DNA of 64,000 nucleotides, taken from assembly GCF_016894265.1 (NCBI RefSeq), contig NZ_CP069791.1, positions 1,922,001-1,986,000 on the forward strand. The letters run 5' to 3'. The notes beneath the pieces were generated by a model. The model had not been told where the DNA came from. It did no database searches and saw nothing but the letters and a program-made list of their open reading frames with translations. This document shows, one piece after another, positions 21,060-30,096 of this stretch; within the stretch, counting starts at the first letter, position 1; each line of letters opens with the position of its first letter. The translations under genes were made by a program, and so were the position numbers. The stretch is from Corynebacterium tuberculostearicum. Its GTDB lineage: Bacteria; Actinomycetota; Actinomycetes; Mycobacteriales; Mycobacteriaceae.

Positions 21060-22899
21060 AATCTTCTTCATCCTTATCCGCAGCCATCGGGGCCGAGGAG
21101 GCCACCTGCATCAAGAACTCGCCATTGGAGCGGGTCTTCTTCAGCTGCTTAATGAGCAGGTCAATGGCCTGGTGGGAATCCAGGGCGGAGAGGATGCGAC
21201 GCAGCTTGGTCATGATGCGTGCCTCCTCTGGAACGAGCAGCAGCTCGTCCTTACGGGTGCCGGACGGGTTGACATCCACGGCCGGGAAGACGCGGCGCTC
21301 GGAGATGCCACGATCCAGCTTCAGCTCGGCGTTGCCCGTGCCCTTGAATTCCTCGAAGATGACGGTATCGCCGGTAGAGCCGGTCTCCACCATGGCGGTG
21401 GCGATAATCGTCAGCGAACCGCCCTCTTCGATATTGCGGGCGGCACCCAGGAAGCGCTTTGGTGGGTAGAGCGCATTGGAGTCCACACCGCCGGAGAGAA
21501 TGCGGCCAGAAGCCGGGGAAGAATTGTTATAAGCGCGGCCCAGGCGGGTAATGGAATCCAGCAGGACCACGACGTCCTTGCCCTGCTCCACCAGGCGCTT
21601 GGCGCGCTCGATAGCCAGCTCCGCCACGGAGGTGTGCTCTGATGGCGGGCGGTCAAAGGTGGAGGCAATTACCTCACCGTTGACGGAGCGCTGCATGTCC
21701 GTAACTTCCTCAGGACGCTCGTCTACGAGGACGACCATGAGGTAGCACTCCGGGTTATTGGTAGAAATCGCGTTGGCGATATTCTGCAGAATCGTCGTCT
21801 TACCGGCCTTTGGCGGGGAGACGATAAGCGCGCGCTGGCCCTTACCAATCGGCATGATGAGGTCAATGACGCGGGTGGTGAGGATCTTCGGATCCGTTTC
21901 CAAACGCAAGCGCTTATTCGGGTACAGCGGGGTGAGCTTATTAAAGTGCGGGCGCTGCTTTGCGCCTTCCGGATCGATGCCGTTGACGGTATCGACCTGT
22001 ACCAGCTGGTTGTACTTGCGGCGGTTGCGGCCATTGCCGTGCGTATGCGTCGGGCCGGAGACCTTGACCTGGCCGGTGATGGCGTCACCAGAGCGCAGGC
22101 CCAGGCGGCGGACGATGCCGTTGTTCACAAAGACGTCGGAAGCCGCGGCACGGTAGCCCGTGGTGCGCAGGAAAGCGACATTATTGTCTACGACGTCCAA
22201 GATGCCGCCGACGGCCTGCAGCTCATCGCCCTCGCGGACCTGCAAATCGTTGCCGCCGTTATTGTCATTGTTATTTCCGCGCCCGCGGCGGTTGCGGCGG
22301 TTGCGGCGCCCACGGCGGTTGCCGCGCTCGTGGTTATTGTTGTCCTCATGGCGGTTGCCGCGCTGCTTATTATCGCCGCGGTCATTCTTCTCGCCCTGAC
22401 TATCGGAGCCGTCCTGGGAGTTTTTGTCGCGGCTGTCCTTAGTGCCGCCCTGCTCCTCGTTGCGGTTGCGCTCCTCGCGCTCTTGGCGTTCCTGGCGCTC
22501 CTGACGCTCTTGGCGGCGGGCGCGGTTGCGGCGAGCGCGGCGGGCCTGGGAGCGCGACTCATAGCGCTGCTCCTCACCAGAGCCCTGCTGGCGATTATCC
22601 TTCTTCTCGCTGGATTCTTCCTGCTTTTCCGCCTTGTGCGGCGCTTCATCCTGCGCCTTATTGCGCGGCTTATCTGCCTTCTCAGGCTTCTCTGCCTTGT
22701 CCGCCTTTTCTACCTGAGCGGCCTTTTCCACCTTGGCCTTGGCCTTAGGCGGAACCTGTCCGGTCTTGATGGCGGTGATGAGATCCCCCTTGCGCAGGGC
22801 AGAGACACCACGTAGGCCGCGCTCTGCGGCCATTTTGCGCAATTCCGGCAGCTTCAGGGATGCAAGATCCTGTGCTGCGGTGTTGTCCGTTTCGCTCAC
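21052..22899 (-). CDS. rho: Transcription termination factor Rho with basic/acidic insertion
   Basis: A 615-residue Rho. The N-terminal helix bundle ([15 protein letters not shown]) is followed by a roughly 170-residue low-complexity insertion of Arg, Asn, Gln, Glu and Asp (about residues 60-230), then the RNA-binding domain and the ATPase with Walker A PPKAGKTT and Walker [13 protein letters not shown]. Such insertions are known in actinobacterial Rho and give extra RNA binding. I chose the GTG at VSETDNTA because AAAGGA lies 6 bases upstream; an open frame extends 24 codons further. Its 3' end overlaps prfA. Confidence 0.95.
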   Translation of the reverse strand: MSETDNTAAQDLASLKLPELRKMAAERGLRGVSALRKGDLITAIKTGQVPPKAKAKVEKAAQVEKADKAEKPEKADKPRNKAQDEAPHKAEKQEESSEKKDNRQQGSGEEQRYESRSQARRARRNRARRQERQERQERQEREERNRNEEQGGTKDSRDKNSQDGSDSQGEKNDRGDNKQRGNRHEDNNNHERGNRRGRRNRRNRRGRGNNNDNNGGNDLQVREGDELQAVGGILDVVDNNVAFLRTTGYRAAASDVFVNNGIVRRLGLRSGDAITGQVKVSGPTHTHGNGRNRRKYNQLVQVDTVNGIDPEGAKQRPHFNKLTPLYPNKRLRLETDPKILTTRVIDLIMPIGKGQRALIVSPPKAGKTTILQNIANAISTNNPECYLMVVLVDERPEEVTDMQRSVNGEVIASTFDRPPSEHTSVAELAIERAKRLVEQGKDVVVLLDSITRLGRAYNNSSPASGRILSGGVDSNALYPPKRFLGAARNIEEGGSLTIIATAMVETGSTGDTVIFEEFKGTGNAELKLDRGISERRVFPAVDVNPSGTRKDELLLVPEEARIMTKLRRILSALDSHQAIDLLIKQLKKTRSNGEFLMQVASSAPMAADKDEEDYV

Positions 22900-23201
22900 G
22901 GATATCCTTTCGTTGCTTGACCAGGTCCGATTATGCGGGAGCCGCCGCAGCCTATGCTCGCGGCGTTGCACTGGAAGCCAATGTGTATTTTTCTAGGACT
23001 TCTCGCCCTCGTGCCAAGGCGCATGCGCGTCCTGCCGGGCAATAAGTATGAGGCCTCTTCCGTGTCCTCGAGGAGACTTCGCACAGCTAGTGCGCGAACC
23101 GGAAGAAATCAAGAAACGACTGCGGGCAAAAATACTTCTCTGGGCCCGAATGCATAGGAAAGGGGAGCTAAAACTTTCCGGTTTCCTACCAGTCGCGAAC
23201 A
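22900..23201 (-). promoter_or_regulatory. Long 5' leader of rho
   Basis: From the predicted -10 box at 23202-23207 to the rho GTG there is a leader of about 295 bases. It contains a short in-frame peptide gene (see 23087-23155) and GC-rich segments able to fold. Long leaders before rho are known in other bacteria where they allow feedback termination; here that is inference. Confidence 0.4.
23087..23155 (-). CDS. Possible 22-codon upstream peptide in rho leader
   Basis: ATG to TAG gives MHSGPEKYFCPQSFLDFFRFAH. It lies about 190 bases before rho and about 40 bases after the predicted transcription start. No clear Shine-Dalgarno is seen, so translation is uncertain. Similar leader peptides precede rho in enterobacteria, but this sequence is not recognisably related. 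Confidence 0.25.
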   Translation of the reverse strand: MHSGPEKYFCPQSFLDFFRFAH

Positions 23202-23207
23202 AGTATA
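23202..23207 (-). promoter_or_regulatory. -10 box of rho promoter
   Basis: TATACT on the minus strand, a near-perfect -10 box. No good -35 hexamer is seen at 16-18 bases. Predicted start at about 23195. Confidence 0.45.
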
Positions 23208-23242
23208 ACGCATAGGGCGCAACGCCCGCACCATGACACCGC

Positions 23243-23248
23243 TACAGT
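23243..23248 (+). promoter_or_regulatory. -10 box for leaderless acyl-CoA synthetase gene
   Basis: TACAGT followed by 6 bases and the ATG at 23255. No Shine-Dalgarno. Confidence 0.45.
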
Positions 23249-23254
23249 AGAGGC

Positions 23255-25036
23255 ATGCTTTCCACGATGATGGATATCCCCCTCTCCCTGACCCGCATTT
23301 TGGAATACGGTGCCTCAGTACACGGGGACACTACGGTTACCACCTGGCACGGTGAGGGCACCGGCTCGGAATTCGATCCGGCCGAGGAAGTTACCTTCCG
23401 CGATATCGCTGCCCGCGCCGCCGCGTTCGCCCACGCCATTCACGATGAATTGGGTATCACCAGCGATGAGCGCGTGGGCAGCTTTATGTGGAATTGCGCC
23501 GAACACTTGGAGGTAATGTTCGGCACCGCCTGCAAGGGCGCGATTTTTGCCCCGCTGAATAAACAGCTGATGAATGACCAGATTCGCCACATTATTAACC
23601 ATGCGGAAATCTCCGCCATCGTCTGCGATCCCCGCCTGGCGCAGCAGCTGGGCAAGGTGCTCGTGGGCACCAACTCCGTGGGAAGCGTCATCATCACCGG
23701 CGCCCAACCAGCGCAGCAATTTGCCCACCTTTTCCCCCGCGGGGTTGAGGTGTATTCCTATGAGGCTCTTATCGACGGCCGCTCAACCGTCTATGACTGG
23801 CCCGAACTAGATGAGCGCACGGCCGCGGCGCTGTGCTATTCCACGGGCACCACGGGCGCTCCCAAGGGAGTGCTGTATTCGCACCGGTCCCTCTACCTGG
23901 AGGCCATGCAGCTGCGTTCCTCGGACTCGCTGTGCATTACCCACGGCGAGACCTTCCTGTGCTGCATTCCTATCTGCCACGTGCTCAGCTGGGGCGTTCC
24001 CTTCACCTGCTTCATGACGGGCACCCCGCTGGTGCTTCCCGACGCCGACGTGTCCGCCCCCACCCTAGCCAAGGCCATCGCCGCTACCTCTCCGCGCGTG
24101 GCACACGGTGTGCCCACCATCTGGATCCAGCTCTTTGTCCACTACATGCACCATCCACCAGAGCGCATGACGCTCACCGAGATCTATGCCGGCGGCTCCC
24201 CCGTCCCGCCGACGCTGATCAAGATGTGGGAGGAGCGCTACGGCGTCGATGTGGTCCACGTGTGGGGCATGGTGGAAACCTCCACCGTAGGCAGCGTTGC
24301 CCGCCCGCCCCAGGGCGCCTCCGGCGATACCCGCTGGGCCTACCGCGTGTCCCAGGGCCGCATCCCCGCCTCGCTGGAATACCGCGTGGTCAATGATGGG
24401 CAAGTCGTCGCTCGCACCGACCGCAATGCCGGCGAGCTGCAGGTGCGCGGCAACCTGGTCACCGGTTCCTACTACCACTCGCCCACCGCTGAGCCGGGCG
24501 AAATCGCCTCCGAATTCCGCGGCAGACAAGTCGAGGCCGCGGAGGATAAGTTCACCGCCGATGGCTGGCTGCGCACTGGCGACGTCGGCTCAGTTACCAA
24601 AGACGGCTTCCTTACCGTGGAGGACCGCGCCCGCGATGTCATTCGCTCCGGCGGCGAATGGATCTATTCCGTGCAGCTAGAAAACCTCATCATGTCTGAC
24701 GAGCTTGTCGTCGAGGCCGCCGTGATTGGCTACCCCGATAAGCAATGGGTCGAGCGCCCACTCGCCGTCACAGTATTGGCCGAGGGCGCCTCACCCACCA
24801 TCGAGACCGCGGAGCGCCTGCGCGCCAGCATGCGCAAGGAACTGCCGAGCTGGATGCTGCCGGAGTATTGGACCTTTGTGAAGTCCATCGATAAGACATC
24901 CGTGGGCAAGTTCGATAAGAAAGATTTGCGCGCCCACCTGGCAGAGGGCGAGTACAACATCATCCGGCTGAAGGGGCCAGGCGAATCGCAACGCCTCACC
25001 GCCATCGAGGACGCCGATTTAAGCCGGGAAAACTAG
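23255..25036 (+). CDS. Fatty-acid-CoA ligase, AMP-forming (FadD-like)
   Basis: A 593-residue ANL-superfamily adenylating enzyme. The phosphate-binding motif is CYSTGTTGAPKGV (about residue 190), the adenine motif VWGMVETS, and the hinge motif WLRTGDVGSVTKDGF; the catalytic Lys is in TSVGKFDKK near the C-terminus. The length and the first part (LSLTRILEYGASVHGD) fit medium/long-chain acyl-CoA ligases. Exact chain length cannot be told. Divergent from rho, followed by moaA after 66 bases; likely a separate function from the Moco genes. A second ATG at codon 4 is possible. Confidence 0.88.
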   Translation: MLSTMMDIPLSLTRILEYGASVHGDTTVTTWHGEGTGSEFDPAEEVTFRDIAARAAAFAHAIHDELGITSDERVGSFMWNCAEHLEVMFGTACKGAIFAPLNKQLMNDQIRHIINHAEISAIVCDPRLAQQLGKVLVGTNSVGSVIITGAQPAQQFAHLFPRGVEVYSYEALIDGRSTVYDWPELDERTAAALCYSTGTTGAPKGVLYSHRSLYLEAMQLRSSDSLCITHGETFLCCIPICHVLSWGVPFTCFMTGTPLVLPDADVSAPTLAKAIAATSPRVAHGVPTIWIQLFVHYMHHPPERMTLTEIYAGGSPVPPTLIKMWEERYGVDVVHVWGMVETSTVGSVARPPQGASGDTRWAYRVSQGRIPASLEYRVVNDGQVVARTDRNAGELQVRGNLVTGSYYHSPTAEPGEIASEFRGRQVEAAEDKFTADGWLRTGDVGSVTKDGFLTVEDRARDVIRSGGEWIYSVQLENLIMSDELVVEAAVIGYPDKQWVERPLAVTVLAEGASPTIETAERLRASMRKELPSWMLPEYWTFVKSIDKTSVGKFDKKDLRAHLAEGEYNIIRLKGPGESQRLTAIEDADLSREN

Positions 25037-25089
25037 GAATAATTTCCTTTCCGTAGCCGTTGCAGCTTGGTGTACCTCGTCCCCTCTCT

Positions 25090-25095
25090 TAGACT
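25090..25095 (+). promoter_or_regulatory. -10 box for leaderless moaA
   Basis: TAGACT, then 7 bases, then the ATG at 25103. It decides the moaA start against an in-frame codon at 25067. Confidence 0.5.
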
Positions 25096-25102
25096 GGCAC
25101 CA

Positions 25103-26215
25103 ATGACCTCTTCCTCCCAGCAGCCCGTGGTTTCCCTGCCCCTGCCTACCGTGGGCCGAGCGAGACCGCCGGCGGATCTGCCTGCACCGGCCGCTGATGG
25201 CACACGCGCATTGCTGGATCGCTATGGACGCCAAGCTCGCGACCTGCGCGTCTCGCTGACGGATCGCTGCAACCTGCGCTGCACCTATTGCATGCCGGCC
25301 GAAGGCTTGGAGTGGATGCCCACAGAGCAAACCTTGAGCGATGAGGAAACCATCCGGCTGATCCGGATAGGCGTCGGCAAGCTGGGCATCCGCCAAGTGC
25401 GTTTTACCGGTGGCGAGCCCCTGCTGCGCAAGTCGCTGGAGAAGATTATTGCCGCGACCAAGCAGCTGCGCACCGACCAAGGCCGCTCCCCATCCACCGC
25501 GCTGACCACCAACGGGCTTGGCTTGGAAAAGCGCGCCGGCGCCCTCGCCGCGGCCGGGCTCGACCGCATCAATATCTCGCTCGACACCATCGACCGCGAG
25601 CGCTACGCCGCACTCACCCGCCGCGACCGCCTTGACCACGTGTTGCAGGCCATCGCCGCCGCGGATGCCGCGGGCCTGCACCCCATCAAGATCAACGCCG
25701 TGGTCATGCCCGGGGTCAACGAAGAAGACATCGTTCCGCTGGCGGATTATGCCGTCCACCATGGCGCCCAGCTCCGCTTCATCGAGCAGATGCCGCTCGG
25801 GCCCCGCGAGCAATGGCGCCGCGAAGACATGGTCACGGCCGAAGACATCCTCGCCCGCCTGCGCACCCATTTTTCCATGGAGCCGGCACGCGAACCGCGC
25901 GGTTCCGCCCCCGCCGCCCTATGGGAGGTCAGCGCTCCGAATGGCACGCGCGGCACGCTGGGCATCATTGCCTCGGTCACCCACCCCTTCTGCGGCGATT
26001 GCGACCGCACCCGCCTTACTACCGATGGCGCCATTCGCAATTGCCTCTTTGGCAATTCCGAAACCCCACTGCGAGACCTGCTGCGCTCCGGCGCGAGCGA
26101 TGAGGACATCATGGAGGCTTGGGCCGGGGAAATGTGGACCAAAAAGCCCGGTCATGGCATTGATGACGAGGGCTTTCTCCAACCAGACCGTCCGATGTCC
26201 GCCATTGGCGGCTAA
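25103..26215 (+). CDS. moaA: GTP 3',8-cyclase, molybdenum cofactor step 1
   Basis: A 370-residue radical SAM enzyme. The first 4Fe-4S cluster is held by CNLRCTYC (CxxxCxxC), the second by CGDCDRTRL and the later C in RNCLFG. The conserved C-terminal GG (SAIGG) is present. It rearranges GTP to 3',8-cyclo-GTP, which MoaC turns into cPMP. The N-terminal 35 residues before RYGRQARDLRVSL are a non-conserved Pro-rich extension. Next gene moeA starts 10 bases after the stop. Confidence 0.95.
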   Translation: MTSSSQQPVVSLPLPTVGRARPPADLPAPAADGTRALLDRYGRQARDLRVSLTDRCNLRCTYCMPAEGLEWMPTEQTLSDEETIRLIRIGVGKLGIRQVRFTGGEPLLRKSLEKIIAATKQLRTDQGRSPSTALTTNGLGLEKRAGALAAAGLDRINISLDTIDRERYAALTRRDRLDHVLQAIAAADAAGLHPIKINAVVMPGVNEEDIVPLADYAVHHGAQLRFIEQMPLGPREQWRREDMVTAEDILARLRTHFSMEPAREPRGSAPAALWEVSAPNGTRGTLGIIASVTHPFCGDCDRTRLTTDGAIRNCLFGNSETPLRDLLRSGASDEDIMEAWAGEMWTKKPGHGIDDEGFLQPDRPMSAIGG

Positions 26216-26218
26216 CCT
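26213..26218 (+). promoter_or_regulatory. Possible -10 box for leaderless moeA
   Basis: TAACCT overlaps the moaA stop codon and is followed by 7 bases and the moeA ATG. It could give moeA a separate leaderless transcript besides read-through from moaA. Confidence 0.35.
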
Positions 26219-26225
26219 GAGTCTT

Positions 26226-27425
26226 ATGTCCACGCCCCGCAGCATCTCCGCGCACCTCGATGCCGTACTCGCGCTGGCTTCCACTCCACCGGCCGAGTCC
26301 GCGCCTGTCGACGCCTCCCTCAGCGGCCGCGTCCTCGCCACCGACGCCACCGCGCGCTTCCCCGTGCCGCCCCATGCCAATTCGGCGATGGATGGCTTCC
26401 TCGTCCATGCCGCGGATCTTTCCTCCACCGCGCCATGGACCCTCCCCGTCGCCGGCGATGTACCGGCCGGCGCGGCTCCCATCGCCGTGCCCGCGGGCCA
26501 CGCCGTTCGCATCATGACCGGTGCCCCCGTGGCCGATACCTCAGGAATGCTCGTCGTTCCCGTGGAAAACACCACCACCCCGTCCGGCCCGGTAGCACTT
26601 CCTCACGAGGTCACCATCACGGAGGCCCCCACCAAATCGCATATCCGCCCAGCCGGCGAGGACATCCAGCCCGGCGCGCCAGTCGCCACCGCCGGCACGC
26701 TTATCGACGCCGCCGTCATCGCCGCCCTCACCTCCTCCGGCGTATATACCGTTACGGCCTACCGGCGCCCACGCATCGCGGTCATCTCCTCCGGCGAAGA
26801 ACTCGTCTCTTCCCCAGTAGAGCTCGCCCCCGGCCAACTACCGGATTCCAATGGCCCGATGCTCGCTGCCCTCTCCGGCGCAGATACGCACGTGCACGTG
26901 GGCGACAACCCCGCCGAGCTGTCCGCTGCGCTCGATCAGTTGTCCCCGTCCCACGACCTCATCCTCACCTCAGGTGGCGTGTCAGCCGGCGCCTTCGACG
27001 TCGTGCACACCGTACTCGGGCGCACGGATTCCGCGTGGTTTGGGCACGTCGACCAGCGCCCGGGTGCCCCGCAGGGCTACTCCCTGTGGAATGACACCCC
27101 GGTGCTGTGCTTGCCCGGCAATCCCGTGGCAGCCTTCGTCGATTTCCAGCTTTATGCCCGGCCACTTATCGCCGCACTGTCCGGTCACCCCGCGCCACGC
27201 CAGCGGGTCAACCTGCACGCTCGAGTGGAGTCTCCCCTTCCCGCCTCCCGCGGCCGGCCGACCATTGTTCCCGTCACCGTAGACTTTCAGGCAGCGCCCG
27301 CCATCACCTCGCACCTACCCCACGGCAGCCACCGCGTGGTGTCGCTGGCCGGCACCAATGGCTTCTGCCTCATCGACTCCGAGCCGCCGGCCATGGGCGA
27401 GGACATCACCGTTTATCTGTATTAA
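26226..27425 (+). CDS. moeA: Molybdopterin molybdenumtransferase
   Basis: A 399-residue MoeA. Motifs: ANSAMDGFLVHA near residue 55, the MPT-binding LTSGGVSAGAFDVV and LPGNPVAAFVDF, and the ISSGEELV segment. It inserts molybdate into adenylylated molybdopterin. An open frame extends over 230 codons upstream through moaA but is a shadow; the start MSTPRSIS follows the TAACCT box. Codon usage is very C-rich like its neighbours. Confidence 0.94.
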   Translation: MSTPRSISAHLDAVLALASTPPAESAPVDASLSGRVLATDATARFPVPPHANSAMDGFLVHAADLSSTAPWTLPVAGDVPAGAAPIAVPAGHAVRIMTGAPVADTSGMLVVPVENTTTPSGPVALPHEVTITEAPTKSHIRPAGEDIQPGAPVATAGTLIDAAVIAALTSSGVYTVTAYRRPRIAVISSGEELVSSPVELAPGQLPDSNGPMLAALSGADTHVHVGDNPAELSAALDQLSPSHDLILTSGGVSAGAFDVVHTVLGRTDSAWFGHVDQRPGAPQGYSLWNDTPVLCLPGNPVAAFVDFQLYARPLIAALSGHPAPRQRVNLHARVESPLPASRGRPTIVPVTVDFQAAPAITSHLPHGSHRVVSLAGTNGFCLIDSEPPAMGEDITVYLY

Positions 27426-27434
27426 GGAGCAACC

Positions 27435-27914
27435 ATGGAATTTACCCACCTGAACTCTGACGGCGCCGCCTACATGGTCGACGTCACCGAGAAGCAGCCC
27501 ACGGTGCGCACCGCCACCGCTGAGGGCGAGGTTGCCTGTTCTCCGGAGGTCATGACCGCTTTGCGCGATGGCACTGTACCCAAGGGCGATGTCCTCGCGG
27601 TAGCCCGCATTGCCGGAATCTCGGCCGCCAAGAAGGTCCCCGAGCTGCTTCCACTGGCACATACCATCGGCGTACACGGCTGCGCAGTGGAGCTCACGCT
27701 TGCCGACGACCACGTTTCCATCTCCGCAACCGTCCGCACCGCCGACCGCACCGGCGTGGAAATGGAGGCGCTGACGGCCGTAAACGTATCCGCGCTCGCG
27801 ATCATCGACATGGTCAAGGGCGTGGACCGCTCCGCGTATATCCGCCGCTGCGGAATCGTGGCGAAATCCGGCGGCCGCTCTGGGGACTGGTCCCGCACCC
27901 TCCCGGAGTCCTAA
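27435..27914 (+). CDS. moaC: Cyclic pyranopterin monophosphate synthase
   Basis: A 159-residue MoaC. Conserved blocks KKVPELLPLAHTIGVHGC and GVEMEALTAVNVSALAIIDMVK carry the active-site His, Glu, Asp and Lys. It converts 3',8-cH2GTP into cPMP. An AAGGAG Shine-Dalgarno lies just before the ATG. Its TAA overlaps the mobA ATG (TAATG), so mobA is translationally coupled. Confidence 0.96.
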   Translation: MEFTHLNSDGAAYMVDVTEKQPTVRTATAEGEVACSPEVMTALRDGTVPKGDVLAVARIAGISAAKKVPELLPLAHTIGVHGCAVELTLADDHVSISATVRTADRTGVEMEALTAVNVSALAIIDMVKGVDRSAYIRRCGIVAKSGGRSGDWSRTLPES

Positions 27915-28501
27915 TGCTCGGCGCGGTCATCCTCGCCGGCGGCCACGGCAGGCGCATGGGCGGCGCCGATAAAGCCTCCCTTTCCGCCCACGGCACGCGC
28001 TTTATCAACCGCCTGCTCGCCCAGCTTCCCTACGGCACCCCGACCGTGGCCGTCTCCCCGCATCGCCTCGGCCTGCCCCAGGTGTGCGAGTCACCGCTCT
28101 ACGGTGGTCCCGTCGCCGGCATCGCGGCCGGCGCACAGGCGTTATCCCATTGCTCCGAGCTCGCCCTCTTCGCCGTGGATGCCCCCGATTCGCCGCTACT
28201 GCTTCCCCGCCTGCACTCGGCCCTCGTCTCCTCCTCGGCCGATGCCGTCCTCACCCGTGCCGCCGACGGATACCTCCAGCCGCTGTGTTCCCTCTGGCGC
28301 GCTCCCGCGCTCCACTCTCAGCTCGAATCCCTTCCTACGACTCGGAACGTCTCCGTCCGCCGCCTCATCCGTGGCGCCAACTTCATCGAGATTCCCGGCA
28401 CCGGCGCCGAACGCGACTACGACACCCGTGCGGAGCTGCGCGAGGTTCCTGCGTTCCCTCCCCACACCGCCCTTCGCGCTCACCGGCAGCCGCTCGGCTA
28501 G
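27914..28501 (+). CDS. mobA: Molybdenum cofactor guanylyltransferase (MobA family)
   Basis: A 195-residue nucleotidyltransferase with LAGGHGRRMGGADKASL (GTP-binding loop), CESPLYGGPVAGIAAGA and AVDAPDSPLL. It would add GMP to Moco to make the dinucleotide used by DMSO-reductase-family enzymes such as nitrate reductase. The last ten residues (TALRAHRQPLG) are encoded inside the first unit of the hairpin repeat array, so the natural C-terminus may be shaped by the repeat. No moaB, moaD or moaE is in this cluster. Confidence 0.87.
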   Translation: MLGAVILAGGHGRRMGGADKASLSAHGTRFINRLLAQLPYGTPTVAVSPHRLGLPQVCESPLYGGPVAGIAAGAQALSHCSELALFAVDAPDSPLLLPRLHSALVSSSADAVLTRAADGYLQPLCSLWRAPALHSQLESLPTTRNVSVRRLIRGANFIEIPGTGAERDYDTRAELREVPAFPPHTALRAHRQPLG

Positions 28502-28699
28502 TCCTCCACTTCCGCCGGTGACCGCCAAGGGAGAAGTCTCCGCCTCCCCTCCCTTCGCGCTCACTGAGAGCCGCAGCAAGCGCGAAATCGCCGCCTCCGT
28601 GAGCGCGAGGGGTGGACGAATACACAAACCCGCCCTTCGCGCTCACGGTGGGCATCAAATGTGACCACGAACGGTCGCTGGTAAGCGCGAAGGGCGGGA
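28468..28699. repeat. Array of three inverted-repeat units with core CCCTTCGCGCTCAC
   Basis: The core CCCTTCGCGCTCAC occurs in forward orientation at 28468-28484, 28550-28565 and 28631-28646, and in reverse at 28515-28531 (two mismatches), 28598-28612 (one mismatch, GTGAGCGCGAGGGG) and 28681-28696 (GTAAGCGCGAAGGGCG). Each forward copy pairs with the following reverse copy, giving three successive hairpins of about 65-70 bases with loops of about 30 bases. They fill the gap between convergent mobA and the NirK-like gene. There is no T-tract, so they are not standard terminators; they look like REP/BIME-type intergenic repeats. Confidence 0.75.
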
Positions 28700-28728
28700 G
28701 GAGCGGGAGGGGCCGTACCGCTGGAGGG

Positions 28729-30096
28729 CTACTCGGTAACGATGAACTTGCCGTGCTGGCCCTTCTCCGCGTTAGTCATGATGTGATTGACAAAGGAATA
28801 GGTACCGGGCTCGTTGAAGGTCATCTCGACGAATCCGCCTTGCGCCGGGAGGAGGTCTAGGGCTTGCGAGCCGGTCGAGTCCTCATTCTTGATGAGGTAA
28901 GCGCCTTCCTTGTAGGCGGTATCGAATTGCTCGCCCACAACGTGGAAGCTCAACGGCTGGTCGGGGCCTAGGTTGGTCAACCACAGGCGGACGGTATCGC
29001 CTACCTTGGCCTTGATGGGCTCTGCATCGTATTGGCCAGGGTAGTAATTGAAGGCCATGAGGTCGAAGCGGCCGTCGGCAACGCGCTGGGCGTCGGCGCC
29101 GGTGGATTCCTCGCCCAGGAAGACGTCAGTAGCCATGAGGTTATACTCCGCGTCAACGGGCTTGAGGTCCGGCGGATCGATGATGACATTGCCGGCCATG
29201 CCGTTGGCGATGTGGAGGGACATGGGCATCGTGGAGCAGTGATACATCCAGATGCCGGAGCGGTTCGCGGTGAACTTGTAGGTCAATTCCTCGCCCGGCT
29301 GGATGGATTTCATGGTCTTATCTGGGTTGACCTCGCCGGCGTGGAAGTCAATGGAGTGGGCCATGGAGCCCTCGTTCTTGATGGTTATTTCGAACTTATC
29401 GCCCACCTTGCCGCGCAGGGTGGGCCCAGGGGCTTGGCCGTTGAAGAGCCAGCGCATCTGCTTGATGCCGGGGGCAACCTCCACGACTTCCTCGGTCATC
29501 GTCCAGGTCTCTTTGTGCGTCTTCGTCTCAGCGGCCGGCTGCAAGGACGCATCGAAAGCGGAAAAATCATCGCGCTGTGCGCCGAGTTCGGCGGCGGTTG
29601 GCACGTCTACGTGCGGGTTGCTAGCTGAGGACACCGCATGGTCATGTCCTGCAGCGGCGCCGTCTCCCACGTTGACTTGGAAGGTCATGCCCTGCATCTT
29701 GTGGCCGGCGATGGTGCAATAGCCTTCCTCGGAGGAGTCGATGACTCCGGCGTCGAGTTGGACGGTCTCGCCGGGGTCGACGCGGCCGGTTTCGGCGTCG
29801 CCAATCTTGAGGTCATGGACTTGGTCGCCGGAGTTGGTGAAGTTGACCACCAGGTGGGTGCCGGGCTCGATGTCGATGGACGAGGGCGTAAAGGCCATGC
29901 CATCTACGCCCACGTCAATGGTCTGCGTTTCGCCAGAGGATACCGGTGCCGCGGACTCCGAGCCCTTACCAGTGGAATTGACCACCGCGAGCGCGATGAC
30001 CGCCGCCAGCGCGATGCCGATGAGCAGCCACGAGGCCCATGATGAATCCTTCGGCGCGGGCTTTTCCGCAGGTTGTGAGGAAGAAACGCTCAGCAT
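28729..30096 (-). CDS. Copper nitrite reductase-like protein with extra cupredoxin domain
   Basis: A 455-residue protein. A transmembrane anchor (residues 23-40) leads to an N-terminal cupredoxin (55-145) with a type-1 copper set H94, C127, H132, M137. Two further cupredoxin domains carry every ligand known in NirK: H247, C287, H295, M300 (type 1), H252, H286, H438 (type 2), and the catalytic D250 and H384 equivalents. So reduction of nitrite to NO is well supported, outside the membrane. The start abuts the stop of the multi-TM gene upstream (TAAATG). Such a TM domain and NirK are fused in some actinobacterial proteins, from memory. It converges with mobA. Confidence 0.82.
   Translation of the reverse strand: MLSVSSSQPAEKPAPKDSSWASWLLIGIALAAVIALAVVNSTGKGSESAAPVSSGETQTIDVGVDGMAFTPSSIDIEPGTHLVVNFTNSGDQVHDLKIGDAETGRVDPGETVQLDAGVIDSSEEGYCTIAGHKMQGMTFQVNVGDGAAAGHDHAVSSASNPHVDVPTAAELGAQRDDFSAFDASLQPAAETKTHKETWTMTEEVVEVAPGIKQMRWLFNGQAPGPTLRGKVGDKFEITIKNEGSMAHSIDFHAGEVNPDKTMKSIQPGEELTYKFTANRSGIWMYHCSTMPMSLHIANGMAGNVIIDPPDLKPVDAEYNLMATDVFLGEESTGADAQRVADGRFDLMAFNYYPGQYDAEPIKAKVGDTVRLWLTNLGPDQPLSFHVVGEQFDTAYKEGAYLIKNEDSTGSQALDLLPAQGGFVEMTFNEPGTYSFVNHIMTNAEKGQHGKFIVTE

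Noticed and set aside
22900..23084. A 62-codon frame ending at the rho start
   Set aside because: No ribosome site or family, overlaps the likely rho leader.
26435..27094. A 219-codon Arg/His-rich frame inside moeA
   Set aside because: Alternate frame of moeA made open by high GC; sequence has no protein-like composition.
28468..28699. CRISPR array
   Set aside because: Repeats alternate in orientation, spacing varies and no cas gene is near.
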